9,732 bases of DNA. It comes from CAYSPU01 sp964432995. Lineage in GTDB: Bacteria; Verrucomicrobiota; Verrucomicrobiia; Limisphaerales; JAHDYP01. A program made the translations under genes and the position numbers. Shown piece by piece: positions 1-6,539 of the stretch (position 1 is its first letter; the number at the start of each line of letters is the position of its first letter). The stretch is taken from contig CAYSPU010000223.1 of NCBI GenBank assembly GCA_964432995.1, positions 1 through 9,732 of the forward strand. The letters are read 5' to 3'. Under the pieces are notes generated by a model. That model did no database searches, was not told the origin of the DNA, and was given only the letters and a program-made list of their open reading frames with translations.

Positions 1-83
1 GGGAGGATAGCGCCTGGGACGGACGGTGGGAACAGGAATTCGACGGGGGTTAGGCCGCATGAATCCGGCGCGGGGCATGGATG

Positions 84-174
84 TTCCGAACCACTGACCG
101 CCTCCCGTCCGCTCGTTGCTGCTGCGACCGAGGGACCTGCCTACGCCAAGGCTACGGCACGGCAGACCGGTCGC
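84..174 (+). repeat. 91-bp hairpin repeat element, copy 1
   Basis: This is a 91-bp element repeated exactly 147 bp downstream at 231-321, with about 80 of 91 bases identical and no indels. Its left 46 bp (84-129) is also found inverted at 6766-6811. Its right part folds: GCGACC at 124-129 pairs with GGTCGC at 169-174, and CTGCC at 137-141 pairs with GGCAG at 161-165. The loop contains the motif CTACGCCAAGGCTACGGC. Similar TACGCCAAGGCTACGG-type texts are, from memory, common in intergenic DNA of Verrucomicrobiota and related phyla. That attribution is unverified here. Confidence 0.8.
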
Positions 175-187
175 GTTCCGTCGGACC

Positions 188-206
188 GCCCGCCGTCTCG
201 GCGGGC
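188..206 (+). repeat. Perfect hairpin inside shared 30-bp block, copy A
   Basis: GCCCGCCG (188-195) and CGGCGGGC (199-206) form an 8-bp perfect stem with the 3-nt loop TCT. The surrounding block 183-212 matches the minus strand of 7033-7004 at about 27 of 30 positions, so this hairpin is part of a second element shared between the two repeat-filled gaps. There is no T-tract, so it is not a typical intrinsic terminator. Confidence 0.65.
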
Positions 207-230
207 AGCGGCCTCACCACGCGGGCTCGC

Positions 231-321
231 CTCCGAACCTGCGACTGCCTCTCGTCCGCGCGTTGCCGCTGCGACCGAGGGGCCTGCCTACGCCAAGGCT
301 ACGGCATGGCAGGCCGGTCGC
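231..321 (+). repeat. 91-bp hairpin repeat element, copy 2
   Basis: This is the second copy of the element at 84-174, same length and same strand. Its stem is longer than in copy 1. GCGACC (271-276) pairs with GGTCGC (316-321). After a 4-nt bulge, GGCCTGCC (281-288) pairs with GGCAGGCC (308-315). In copy 1 the matching inner stem is only five pairs. The right 45 bp of the two copies differ at three positions, while the left 46 bp differ at about eight, so the hairpin half is the better conserved. Confidence 0.8.
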
Positions 322-388
322 GCTCCGCACATTAATGACCCGTCCCTTTGTCCGTTCTTGGGCAAGGATCCGGGGCGGCCTATTCGTG

Positions 389-417
389 TTGCCTCGTGTA
401 GTCCCTGCGGGCATAAA
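389..417 (+). promoter_or_regulatory. Possible sigma70-type promoter for the secreted ConA-like gene
   Basis: TTGCCT (389-394) and CATAAA (412-417) resemble -35 and -10 boxes, each with 4 of 6 consensus bases, separated by 17 bp. Transcription would begin near 424, giving a leader of about 36 nt before the ATG at 460. This is motif matching only, in a GC-rich genome whose promoter consensus is unknown. Confidence 0.3.
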
Positions 418-459
418 CACTGTGTCTGTTGTGCGACTTGGTTGTTGAAGATCCTGCAA

Positions 460-1377
460 ATGCGAGTCGGAGTGTTCCTGGTGTTTGTGTCGTTCACCGC
501 GGCGGTTTCCGCGGCGGAGGATCGCTTCCCGAACCGCGCCGCGGAGAGCGCGCTGCCCAGCGGGGCTGGACTGGCGGCCAGCCACCGGGCAGACGGAGGT
601 ATTCAGGCGCACCCCGCGGTCCTGTTTGCCGACGACTTCGAGGAGGGGGCGCTGGGAGCGCGCTGGGACGAGTCCGATGCCGCCCGGAGCAAGGCGCTGA
701 GCTTCGCGCCGACAGGAAGCGCGGTGTGCGGGGAGCGCTGCCTCAAGGTCGAGGCGCGCCTTGGCGAGAACCACGGTGGCGGTTTGACGAAGTGGTTCGC
801 GTCGGCGCCGCGGGTGTTTGTGCGGTTCTATGTCCGGTTCGCAGGTGACTGCGACTATGTGCATCACTTTGTAACACTGCGCGCGAATCGGGGTTTGCGT
901 GGCGGGGACAAGTGGAGCGGGTTTGGCGGGGCGGGCCTGCGTCCCACCGGTGACGAGCGGTTCTCGACTGCACTCGAGCCCTGGGGCAACTGGGGTCGAT
1001 GGCCCGCACCCGGGAAATGGAACTTCTACAGCTACTGGCACGAGATGCGGGTGTCGCCGGACGGGAAGTTCTGGGGCAACTCGTTTCTGCCCGAGCCGCA
1101 GGAGGTGATCCCGAAGGGGCGCTGGATCTGTGCCGAGTTCATGCTGCACCACAACACGCCGGGCAAACCCGACGGCGAACAGGCCTTCTGGATTGACGGT
1201 CGCCTGCTTGGTCATTGGCAGGGCGTCAACTGGCGCCAGAGCGAGACGTTGCAGGCGAACGCGCTCACGCTCGAGTCCTACGTCACGGACCGGTGGACGA
1301 AGCACCCGACGAACGTGGTGTACTTCGATAATCTCGTGATCGCCCGCGAGTACATCGGCCCGGCAGGGGAGAAGTGA
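460..1377 (+). CDS. Secreted concanavalin A-like/laminin-G-like fold protein, function unknown
   Basis: Predicted 305-aa exported protein. Residues 1-18 form a classic Sec signal peptide (MRV, hydrophobic core, then AAVSA before AE). This is why I start at ATG 460 rather than the in-frame ATG at 358, whose extra 34 residues are Cys-rich repeat-derived sequence. The mature part opens with a DDFEEG motif (58-63), followed by beta-strand-rich sequence: YVRF near 124, then FWIDGRLLGHWQG (243-255) and YFDNLVIAREYIG (288-300) near the C-terminus. A DDFE start, a WIDG strand and a closing YFDNLVIA strand are typical of ConA-like lectin/glucanase folds, such as polysaccharide-lyase-like or LamG proteins. 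I cannot assign catalytic residues or a substrate, so carbohydrate binding or cleavage is inferred from fold only. No strong ribosome-binding site is visible. Confidence 0.8.
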   Translation: MRVGVFLVFVSFTAAVSAAEDRFPNRAAESALPSGAGLAASHRADGGIQAHPAVLFADDFEEGALGARWDESDAARSKALSFAPTGSAVCGERCLKVEARLGENHGGGLTKWFASAPRVFVRFYVRFAGDCDYVHHFVTLRANRGLRGGDKWSGFGGAGLRPTGDERFSTALEPWGNWGRWPAPGKWNFYSYWHEMRVSPDGKFWGNSFLPEPQEVIPKGRWICAEFMLHHNTPGKPDGEQAFWIDGRLLGHWQGVNWRQSETLQANALTLESYVTDRWTKHPTNVVYFDNLVIAREYIGPAGEK

Positions 1378-1542
1378 GCCGCAGACGAAGACGTCCCCGA
1401 GGGCGTGAACGGGCGTCGCCTGCCCGAGGTATGGGGAGGTGCGTTGCCGGAACTGCGGCGCGTCGGAACGACGGCTGGCAGCCGACGTGCCGGGCTCCGG
1501 CGCCCTCGGAGAGGTCGCCCCACCTGATGTGCGAGGTGCGTG

Positions 1543-1571
1543 AGGTAGGGCGCGCTCTCCGCAGCGCGCCG
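1543..1571 (+). repeat. AGGTAGGG REP-like hairpin, copy 1
   Basis: AGGTAGGG (1543-1550) runs into a perfect hairpin in which GGCGCGCT (1549-1556) pairs with AGCGCGCC (1563-1570) across a 6-nt loop. The same arrangement, an AGGTAGGG head followed by a GC-rich palindrome, recurs at 6481-6508 and, inverted, at 6540-6567. The head-plus-hairpin layout resembles REP elements. The hairpin may also help end transcription of one or both convergent genes, though it lacks a T-tract. Confidence 0.6.
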
Positions 1572-1602
1572 AAGCGCAGTGACCGACTGCCGGTATGCAC
1601 TC

Positions 1603-1634
1603 ATCCCGACGGGCTGACTGGCCGACTTGCCGAC
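1603..1634 (+). repeat. Degenerate 8-bp tandem repeat, four units
   Basis: Four consecutive octamers fit the pattern NKSCYGAC in strict 8-bp register (1603-1610, 1611-1618, 1619-1626, 1627-1634). All share CYGAC at the end. The sequence upstream (about 1579-1594) contains two further GACCGAC/TGCCG-like fragments out of register. On the minus strand the units read GTCRGSMN. Confidence 0.6.
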
Positions 1635-1689
1635 GTGGCGGCTCACGGCCTCCAACGCTCCTGCGGTCGTGGGATCGCCCTGCCGACTG

Positions 1690-3024
1690 CTACAGTTGCC
1701 ACCCGGGGCGGTAGTCGCGGTGGAGCAGTCGATCGGCCTCGGGTGAATTGACGATGCGTCCGGTGGCGACGTCATAGTCGAGGGGACCGGCGACGAGCGT
1801 GGCGACATTGGCGAGTTGCATGATCTCGGTGAGAGGCCCGCCGATCTCGAAGCTGGAGAAGGTCTTTCCCCGGCCTTTGCAGGCATCGACCCACTCGCGG
1901 TGATGGCTGTCGGTGCGCGGCAGGGACGCGGCCGGTCCCTGGAACCCGTCGAAGCGTTGTTCGGGCAAGAGGACCGAGCGCGTGTTCCAGGGGCAGTCGG
2001 AGTAGAGGGATCCCTTCGAGCCGACGAGGAGGTCGCCCCAACCCGCCATCGGGTAGCCCAACATGAGCTCGGCCGGCGGGCGTTCCTTGGCGTAGAGCAC
2101 CAGTTTGGCGGGCGGGAGGTCGCCCCGGGCCGGCAGCTCGAATGCCGCGCGCATCGATGTGGGGTAGCCCTCGCGATCGGCTTCGGACGACTTGGCTTCG
2201 ACGCGGATCTTCGCGGGGGTTGCGGAGGGAGCCCAGAGTTGTTCGAGGTGCAGGGCGCGGAACATGATGTTGCCGGTGTGACAGCCGAAGTCGCCGACGA
2301 TGCCGCTTCCGAAGGCGCGCCATCCGCGCCAACTGGCCGGCAGGTAACTGGGGTGGTAGGGACGTTCTTCGGCCGGTCCCAACCACAGATCCCAATCCAG
2401 GGTCGCCGGCACCGGCGGACGATCTTGGGGACGCCGCAGCGGCCCGTTGCCGCCATCGAACCAGACATGCGCTTCGCGGATCTCGCCGAGGACTCCAGCC
2501 CACGCCAGTTCGACGGCTCGCCGGAGTCCGCCGGAAGCGGAGCCTTGGTTGCCCATTTGGGTGACGACCTTCTGCCGCAGAGCGGTCTCCCTGAGGGCGC
2601 GCGCCTCGCGCACGGTGCGGGTCAGCGGTTTTTCGCAATAGACATGTTTTCCGCGGCGCATCGCTTCGAGGACGGCGACGGCGTGCGTGTGATCTGGCGT
2701 CGACACCAGCACGGCGTCGATACCCCGGTCCAGGGCGTCGAACATCTTGCGGAAGTCCGTGAACGCCTTGGCGGACGGGTGCTTCTGGTAAACGTCCCCC
2801 GCCCGCGCCTGGTCCACGTCGCAGAGCGCGACAATGTTCTGTCCGAGACCCGCAACGTTGTCCAGGTTGCCCCGCCCCTGGCCGCCCGGGCCGATCACCG
2901 CCACGTCCAGCTTGTCGTTGGCTTCGGCCGCCAACGCCAGGCGCGCGGTGCGCAACAGCAGGAAGCTGCCGCCGGCAAATGCTGTCTGGCGCAGAAAACG
3001 ACGTCGCGAATTCGTGTTCTTCAT
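1690..3024 (-). CDS. Tat-exported Gfo/Idh/MocA family oxidoreductase
   Basis: Predicted 444-aa NAD(P)-dependent sugar or inositol dehydrogenase-type enzyme, exported folded through the Tat system. The start at 3024 (ATG) puts a twin-arginine motif, SRRRFLR, at residues 6-12, followed by a hydrophobic stretch ending near LALAAEA (29-35). The Rossmann motif VAVIGPGGQG is at 41-50, VSTPDHTHA at 107-115 and the family hallmark EKP at 131-133. GDFGCH (244-249) supplies the Asp and His usual in the second domain. Length fits the 400-460-aa exported subgroup abundant in Planctomycetota and Verrucomicrobiota. The frame stays open far upstream, antisense to the neighbouring reductase, but those residues do not belong to the family. 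No Shine-Dalgarno precedes the ATG. The gene is divergent from an aldo/keto reductase, which suggests a shared role. The substrate is unknown. Confidence 0.92.
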   Translation of the reverse strand: MKNTNSRRRFLRQTAFAGGSFLLLRTARLALAAEANDKLDVAVIGPGGQGRGNLDNVAGLGQNIVALCDVDQARAGDVYQKHPSAKAFTDFRKMFDALDRGIDAVLVSTPDHTHAVAVLEAMRRGKHVYCEKPLTRTVREARALRETALRQKVVTQMGNQGSASGGLRRAVELAWAGVLGEIREAHVWFDGGNGPLRRPQDRPPVPATLDWDLWLGPAEERPYHPSYLPASWRGWRAFGSGIVGDFGCHTGNIMFRALHLEQLWAPSATPAKIRVEAKSSEADREGYPTSMRAAFELPARGDLPPAKLVLYAKERPPAELMLGYPMAGWGDLLVGSKGSLYSDCPWNTRSVLLPEQRFDGFQGPAASLPRTDSHHREWVDACKGRGKTFSSFEIGGPLTEIMQLANVATLVAGPLDYDVATGRIVNSPEADRLLHRDYRPGWQL

Positions 3025-3204
3025 AGTGTGAGTGTGGCCGCAGATCTTCGGTGACGCACTCCCGAAGTCCAGCTCCGAATGGTGGCAGTACCAGTCGGAT
3101 TCCTTACCGAAACCGGCGGAGGAAGGGACGACGCGAATTGCGCGAATCGGCGCGAATTGGCGCTGTCCTTGCCTGGTTTTCGCTGGTAAGCTGCCTGCGA
3201 ATCC
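3025..3204. promoter_or_regulatory. Divergent regulatory region with three iteron-like repeats
   Basis: This 180-bp region must hold the 5' ends of both divergent oxidoreductase genes. It contains three direct copies of CGCGAATYG at 3132-3140, 3141-3149 and 3151-3159, spaced 9 and 10 bp and so roughly one helical turn apart. They lie 45 bp upstream of the aldo/keto reductase ATG and about 108 bp from the other start. They could be an operator array or just another intergenic repeat. No convincing -35/-10 pair was found for either gene, and neither ATG has a good Shine-Dalgarno. Confidence 0.45.
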
Positions 3205-4242
3205 ATGAAAGCGACCCTTGTTCCAACTCCCCGGGGTGCGGCCGCGTTGTCGGCGGGGGTGCATGCCACCGATGAAGTGACGCGACGCCGGTTCCTGCAG
3301 CAGGCGGCGGCGACGGCGGTCGGTTTGGCGTTCTCGAGATCGGCACTCGAGGCCGCCTCGGCCGGGGAGGGCCCTCTGCCGACCCGGGTGTTGGGGCGCA
3401 CGGGCGCCAAGGTTACCATCCTGGGCCTCGGCACCGCGCCGATCGGGGAAGCCCGGATCGATCCCAAGGAAGCCGAGCGCATCTTCGGCGAGGTGATGGA
3501 CCGCGGCGTCAACTACATCGACACCGCCCGCATTTACGGTCATGCCGAGGAAGTGCTGGGCAACCTGGTGCCCAGCCGACGCGACAAGCTGTTCCTGGTC
3601 ACCAAGGTCTGGACGGACAACGGTGCTGCAGCGCAGAAGGCTTTCGAGGAATCCCTGACCCGGCTGAAGGTTGATCACGTGGATCTCGTGCACATCCATC
3701 ACATCGGGGACAAGGACATCGACAAGGTTCTGGCGAAGGACGGGGTGCTCGAGTATCTGCTGCGGCAGAAGCAGGCTGGGAAGCTCCGGTTCATCGGGAT
3801 GTCCGGCCACGCCCGTCCCCCGCGGTTTGTGCGGATGCTTGAGACCGATCAGATTGACGTGGTGATGGCGGTGATGAACTACGCGGATCGCAACATCTAT
3901 GACTTCGAGGGCAAGGTTCTGCCCGAGTGCCGGAAGCGGAACGTGGGGGTGGTGGCCATGAAGGTGTATGCCGGAATCAAGGGCGGCTTCCCGAATCACC
4001 GGAAGGCCTGGGTGGGTTGCGTCACGCCACCCGAGCGGTTGCCGCAGGCGATGGCGTATGCGCTCGATCTCGAAGGTGTGAGTGCGGCGATCATCGGTCC
4101 CTTCACCCTCGAGCAAGCGGTGCAGAATATCGGCTGGGCGCGCCAGTATCGTCCGCTGACGGGTGCGGAGCGCGAGTTGTTGCTGGCCTACGGCAAGGAG
4201 TTGGCGCCGCAGTTGGGACCGCGCTACGGTCCGGTGGCGTGA
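3205..4242 (+). CDS. Tat-exported aldo/keto reductase
   Basis: Predicted 345-aa NAD(P)H-dependent aldo/keto reductase (TIM barrel) with a Tat signal. TRRRFLQQAAATAVG (26-40) is the twin-arginine region. The catalytic domain begins at about 61 (RVLGRTGAKVTILGLGTAPIG). The expected tetrad is visible: D106 in YIDTARIYG, Y111, K134 in LVTKVW and H165 in DLVHIHH. AAIIGPFTLEQAVQNIG near the C-terminus fits the cofactor-binding segment. The ATG at 3205 gives an n-region of 26 residues before the arginines, which is long. GTG codons at 3259 and 3277 are in frame and could be the true start. It is divergent from the Gfo/Idh/MocA gene, which suggests the two act on related sugar-derived substrates. How a reductase would be resupplied with cofactor outside the cytoplasm is unclear. 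Confidence 0.92.
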   Translation: MKATLVPTPRGAAALSAGVHATDEVTRRRFLQQAAATAVGLAFSRSALEAASAGEGPLPTRVLGRTGAKVTILGLGTAPIGEARIDPKEAERIFGEVMDRGVNYIDTARIYGHAEEVLGNLVPSRRDKLFLVTKVWTDNGAAAQKAFEESLTRLKVDHVDLVHIHHIGDKDIDKVLAKDGVLEYLLRQKQAGKLRFIGMSGHARPPRFVRMLETDQIDVVMAVMNYADRNIYDFEGKVLPECRKRNVGVVAMKVYAGIKGGFPNHRKAWVGCVTPPERLPQAMAYALDLEGVSAAIIGPFTLEQAVQNIGWARQYRPLTGAERELLLAYGKELAPQLGPRYGPVA

Positions 4243-4253
4243 GGGGCCGGCGT

Positions 4254-4281
4254 GGAACAGCAGGCTGCCGAGGAACAGCAG
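4254..4281 (+). repeat. 10-bp direct repeat after the aldo/keto reductase gene
   Basis: GGAACAGCAG occurs at 4254-4263 and again at 4272-4281, with an 18-bp period, starting 12 bp after the stop codon. The following bases (about 4285-4340) have a degenerate, purine-rich GAGGACC/GGAGGGAC texture and no gene. Confidence 0.45.
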
Positions 4282-4346
4282 CCGCTCGGACTTTCAACAG
4301 AAGCTCGCGGAGGACCGCAAAGGCTCAGACACGGAGGGACGCAATC

Positions 4347-4366
4347 TCCAGAGGATAACCTCTGGA
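4347..4366. terminator. Perfect hairpin between convergent genes, possible bidirectional terminator
   Basis: TCCAGAGG (4347-4354) and CCTCTGGA (4359-4366) form an 8-bp perfect stem with the tetraloop ATAA. It lies between two convergent stop codons, at 4242 on the plus strand and 4397 on the minus strand, where a bidirectional terminator would be expected. There is no T-run on either side, so classical intrinsic termination is not proven. Confidence 0.4.
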
Positions 4367-4396
4367 ACGCGGCGGCGCTCGTTCGCGGCGGCCTGG

Positions 4397-6469
4397 TCAT
4401 TCTTCGACGGTCAGCCCGTCGATCCAGACGGTGAAGGGATCGCCACCCCAGGAGTCGAGCGCGAGACTGAGGGCGTTGATGCGTTGGAGCGTGACGGAAC
4501 CGGTGACACCGCGTTGCCAGCGGTCGTCGCCACCGAGGGGGATGGAGACGGGCATCCAGAGCCAGCGCGCCTCGCTGAAAGGCGGATCGTTGAGGAGGTT
4601 GGCGTCCTTTGCGGGGCGAAACTCGATGGTGCCGGAGGGCCCGAGCAGGCGGACGACCGGTCCGGCGTTCTGCCAACCCGGGATGTTCGGATTCTGCGCC
4701 TTGATCCAGAACCGGATTTCGGTCTTTCCGGTGAGGTCCCAATTGGCATCGCGCGTCGCGGGGTAGATCACGGTTGCATACGCCCCCGGGTACGGGCGCG
4801 GGGTGAACCGGAGACAACCGCGCCCGACCACGGCGGCGGGATCGTCTGCGAACCAAACTTGGCCGTGGTCGGAATCGTTGTTTTCAAGCTCGCAACTCCA
4901 GCGGTGGGCCTGGCCTTCGGTGCCGAGTTCGGTCGCGACCGGTTGGACGACGAGCAGGTCGCGCCAGGCGAGGCGGGCCAGGGCGCCGTTGTCCACCGTC
5001 AAACCGAGCCGATGGAAGCCCGGTCGATCGAAAACGCGCTCGAAGGAGGAGGAGGCGCCCGCCGGGCCGTCGAGCCACCAGTGGAAGCGGAGGGCCCCGC
5101 CGCCTAGCGCACGGCTCAGGGAAGCATCAAAGCGCGCCACCTGCCCCACGGGGACCACGTCGGGACCGACGAGTTCAACGGCCGGCGCGAGACTGTCGGG
5201 GGCGGCGTCGGGCAGTTCCACCAGGTTCGCCACGTTGGTCAGGTAGTTCCCGGCGTGGTTGTTGGTGAACTGATTTGCGGCGAGGAGAATGGCGTCGCCC
5301 CAGCGTCCCCAGATGCCGAATCGGTTGTTGGAAATGCGGTTTCGTTGGATGATCCAGTGCTCGGTCCGCCAGGCGCGCCCCTGGGAGTCGACATCGCCAC
5401 GGAAGGCGATGCCGGCGCCGTTGTTGTCGTGGAGGTCGTTTCCTTCGATGAGGGTATGGCTGGAGGGGCCGCCGACGATGACGATACCGCCGTGGCCGAA
5501 GCCGGCCTCGGGCGCGTTGTGGTTGCCATTGGTCAGGCCATTGAACGCGGCTTCGTTGCCAATGAGGACGGTCTGGTCACTGCCGCCGAGCCAGAAGCCG
5601 TAGCTGCCGTGATTGGCGCGATTGCGGATGAAGGTGTTGCCGGGGCTCCAGGACTCGACGCAGTTGTTGTTGGCGTGGGAGGTGTCGTTTTCGACGAAGA
5701 CGTTGCCCCGGGAGACCCACCGGTTGAGGGGGCGGATGAAGATGCCGTCGCCGCCCTGGGTGATGTCATTGCGGTACCAGTAATTGTCGTCCGAGCCCGT
5801 CTCGAGCAATACGCCGGTCGAGTCGCGGGCGTGGACTTCGCCGGCGGCGCGGTCGATCCGGATGCCGTAGGAGAGGTTGTTGCCGAGGAACCGATTGCGG
5901 CACGACTTCCAGAGCTTGCCGCAGGTGTTCGAGCAGTGAGAGAAATCGTTGTCCGCAACCAGGTTGTCGTCGGATTCGATCAAATGGAGTCCGTCCCAGA
6001 CGCGGTTGGCGCGGGTGTTCCGGATGATGCTGTGGCGCACGCGTTCGAGAAGGAGCCCGCCGCGCGGGGGGAGTTCCCCCCAGCCGTGTTGCGGGTTGTG
6101 GTAGTTATCCGAGAAATCGCAATCGCTGATCACGAGGACTTCGGCGTCGCGGGCCAGGAGTCCGGTGGCGAAGCCGCGGACCTTGAGGTTCCTGACGGTG
6201 ACGTTGACCGCGCCTTCGAGGTGAAGCCCAATGCCGGCCGACTCGAGGGAGGCGGGATTCCCGATTTCGCCCGGGCCGACGAGAGTGGCGCCGTTGCCGT
6301 CGATGGTGATGTGGCTGGCACGAACGATGATCCGGGCGGACAGCCGGGCTCCCTGTTCGAGGGTTGTGTCGCGGTCCACGACGATTTCGCTGATCGCAGA
6401 GCGAGCGGCAAGAGGCAAGCCGCAGAGCAGGACGGCGCAGGAGAAGCTCAATACCAGTCTTCGGGTCAA
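4397..6469 (-). CDS. Secreted parallel beta-helix protein with PKD-like and C-terminal jelly-roll-like domains
   Basis: Predicted 690-aa exported protein. I place the start at TTG 6469-6467 because it gives a clean Sec signal peptide (MTRRLVLSFSCAVLL to AARSA, 1-25). The frame is open much further upstream to an ATG at 6868, but that stretch runs through the repeat elements. A GGGAGG sits directly against the TTG, too close for ideal spacing, so a CTG or TTG a few codons later is possible. Residues about 47-420 are right-handed parallel beta-helix (NosD/pectate-lyase-like), with recurring N-x-I/F turns such as GNDLHDNNGAGIAF and RNRISNNRFGIWG. Residues about 427-508 resemble a PKD domain (FDASLS, WWLDG, LTVDNG). 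Residues about 520-690 look like a carbohydrate-binding jelly roll (FWIKAQ, FTVWIDGLTVEE). Polysaccharide binding or cleavage at the cell surface is inferred; no catalytic residues are assigned. Confidence 0.85.
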   Translation of the reverse strand: MTRRLVLSFSCAVLLCGLPLAARSAISEIVVDRDTTLEQGARLSARIIVRASHITIDGNGATLVGPGEIGNPASLESAGIGLHLEGAVNVTVRNLKVRGFATGLLARDAEVLVISDCDFSDNYHNPQHGWGELPPRGGLLLERVRHSIIRNTRANRVWDGLHLIESDDNLVADNDFSHCSNTCGKLWKSCRNRFLGNNLSYGIRIDRAAGEVHARDSTGVLLETGSDDNYWYRNDITQGGDGIFIRPLNRWVSRGNVFVENDTSHANNNCVESWSPGNTFIRNRANHGSYGFWLGGSDQTVLIGNEAAFNGLTNGNHNAPEAGFGHGGIVIVGGPSSHTLIEGNDLHDNNGAGIAFRGDVDSQGRAWRTEHWIIQRNRISNNRFGIWGRWGDAILLAANQFTNNHAGNYLTNVANLVELPDAAPDSLAPAVELVGPDVVPVGQVARFDASLSRALGGGALRFHWWLDGPAGASSSFERVFDRPGFHRLGLTVDNGALARLAWRDLLVVQPVATELGTEGQAHRWSCELENNDSDHGQVWFADDPAAVVGRGCLRFTPRPYPGAYATVIYPATRDANWDLTGKTEIRFWIKAQNPNIPGWQNAGPVVRLLGPSGTIEFRPAKDANLLNDPPFSEARWLWMPVSIPLGGDDRWQRGVTGSVTLQRINALSLALDSWGGDPFTVWIDGLTVEE

Positions 6470-6480
6470 CCTCCCGGTTG

Positions 6481-6508
6481 AGGTAGGGACGCCCGGCCTC
6501 GGGCCGCC
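6481..6508 (+). repeat. AGGTAGGG REP-like element, copy 2
   Basis: The element has an AGGTAGGG head followed by a GC-rich palindromic body. Compared with the reverse complement of 6540-6567 it matches at about 22 of 28 positions without gaps. It ends 12 bp upstream of the proposed TTG start of the beta-helix gene, so it would be part of that gene's leader. Confidence 0.6.
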
Positions 6509-6539
6509 GGTGGTTCTCCTGGACAGAACGCAGTGGCTT

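Larger units (their letters stand above)
1..459. other. Repeat-filled intergenic gap upstream of the secreted ConA-like gene
   Basis: No credible gene was found here. The reading frames that are open across this stretch translate into Arg/Cys/Pro-rich sequence that simply follows the repeats. The frame of the downstream gene stays open from base 1 but has no ATG before 358, and its translation through the repeats looks non-coding. The gap holds two copies of a 91-bp hairpin element (84-174 and 231-321), a separate perfect hairpin between them (188-206) and a possible promoter (389-417). Bases 1-80 show nothing recognisable. Confidence 0.75.
1378..1689. other. Repeat-rich gap between convergent genes
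   Basis: No gene is supported in this stretch. Its open frames give Arg-rich translations. It holds a perfect hairpin belonging to an AGGTAGGG repeat family (1543-1570) and a degenerate 8-bp tandem array (1603-1634). It also has smaller inverted pairs near 1470-1500. Both flanking genes end here, so transcription from both sides must stop in or near it, but no hairpin with a T-tract is visible. Confidence 0.7.

Noticed and set aside
84..327. CRISPR-like direct repeats
   Set aside because: There are only two copies 147 bp apart, with diverged units and a shared hairpin. There is no regular spacer and no cas gene.
1..459. The frame of the ConA-like gene stays open from base 1, suggesting a longer or upstream-fused protein
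   Set aside because: No ATG occurs before 358, the translation follows the repeats, and a signal peptide starts at 460. Chance openness is expected at this GC content.
1374..1751. Possible small Arg-rich gene overlapping the end of the ConA-like gene
   Set aside because: It crosses the REP-like hairpin and the 8-bp array and runs into the 3' end of the minus-strand gene. No family or start signal is recognisable.
1816..3054. Plus-strand frame of 412 codons antisense to the Gfo/Idh/MocA gene
   Set aside because: There is no recognisable motif, and the opposite strand has complete family motifs (GxGxxG, EKP, GDFGCH).
3025..4116. N-terminal extension of the Gfo/Idh/MocA frame on the minus strand
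   Set aside because: It runs antisense through the aldo/keto reductase and the intergenic iterons. The Tat signal marks the real start at 3024.
5255..6481. Long plus-strand reading frame (408 codons) antisense to the beta-helix gene
   Set aside because: Its translation is Val/Ala/Asp/Glu-rich without domain signals, as expected opposite a GC-rich gene. The minus strand encodes a coherent signal peptide, beta-helix and PKD-like module.
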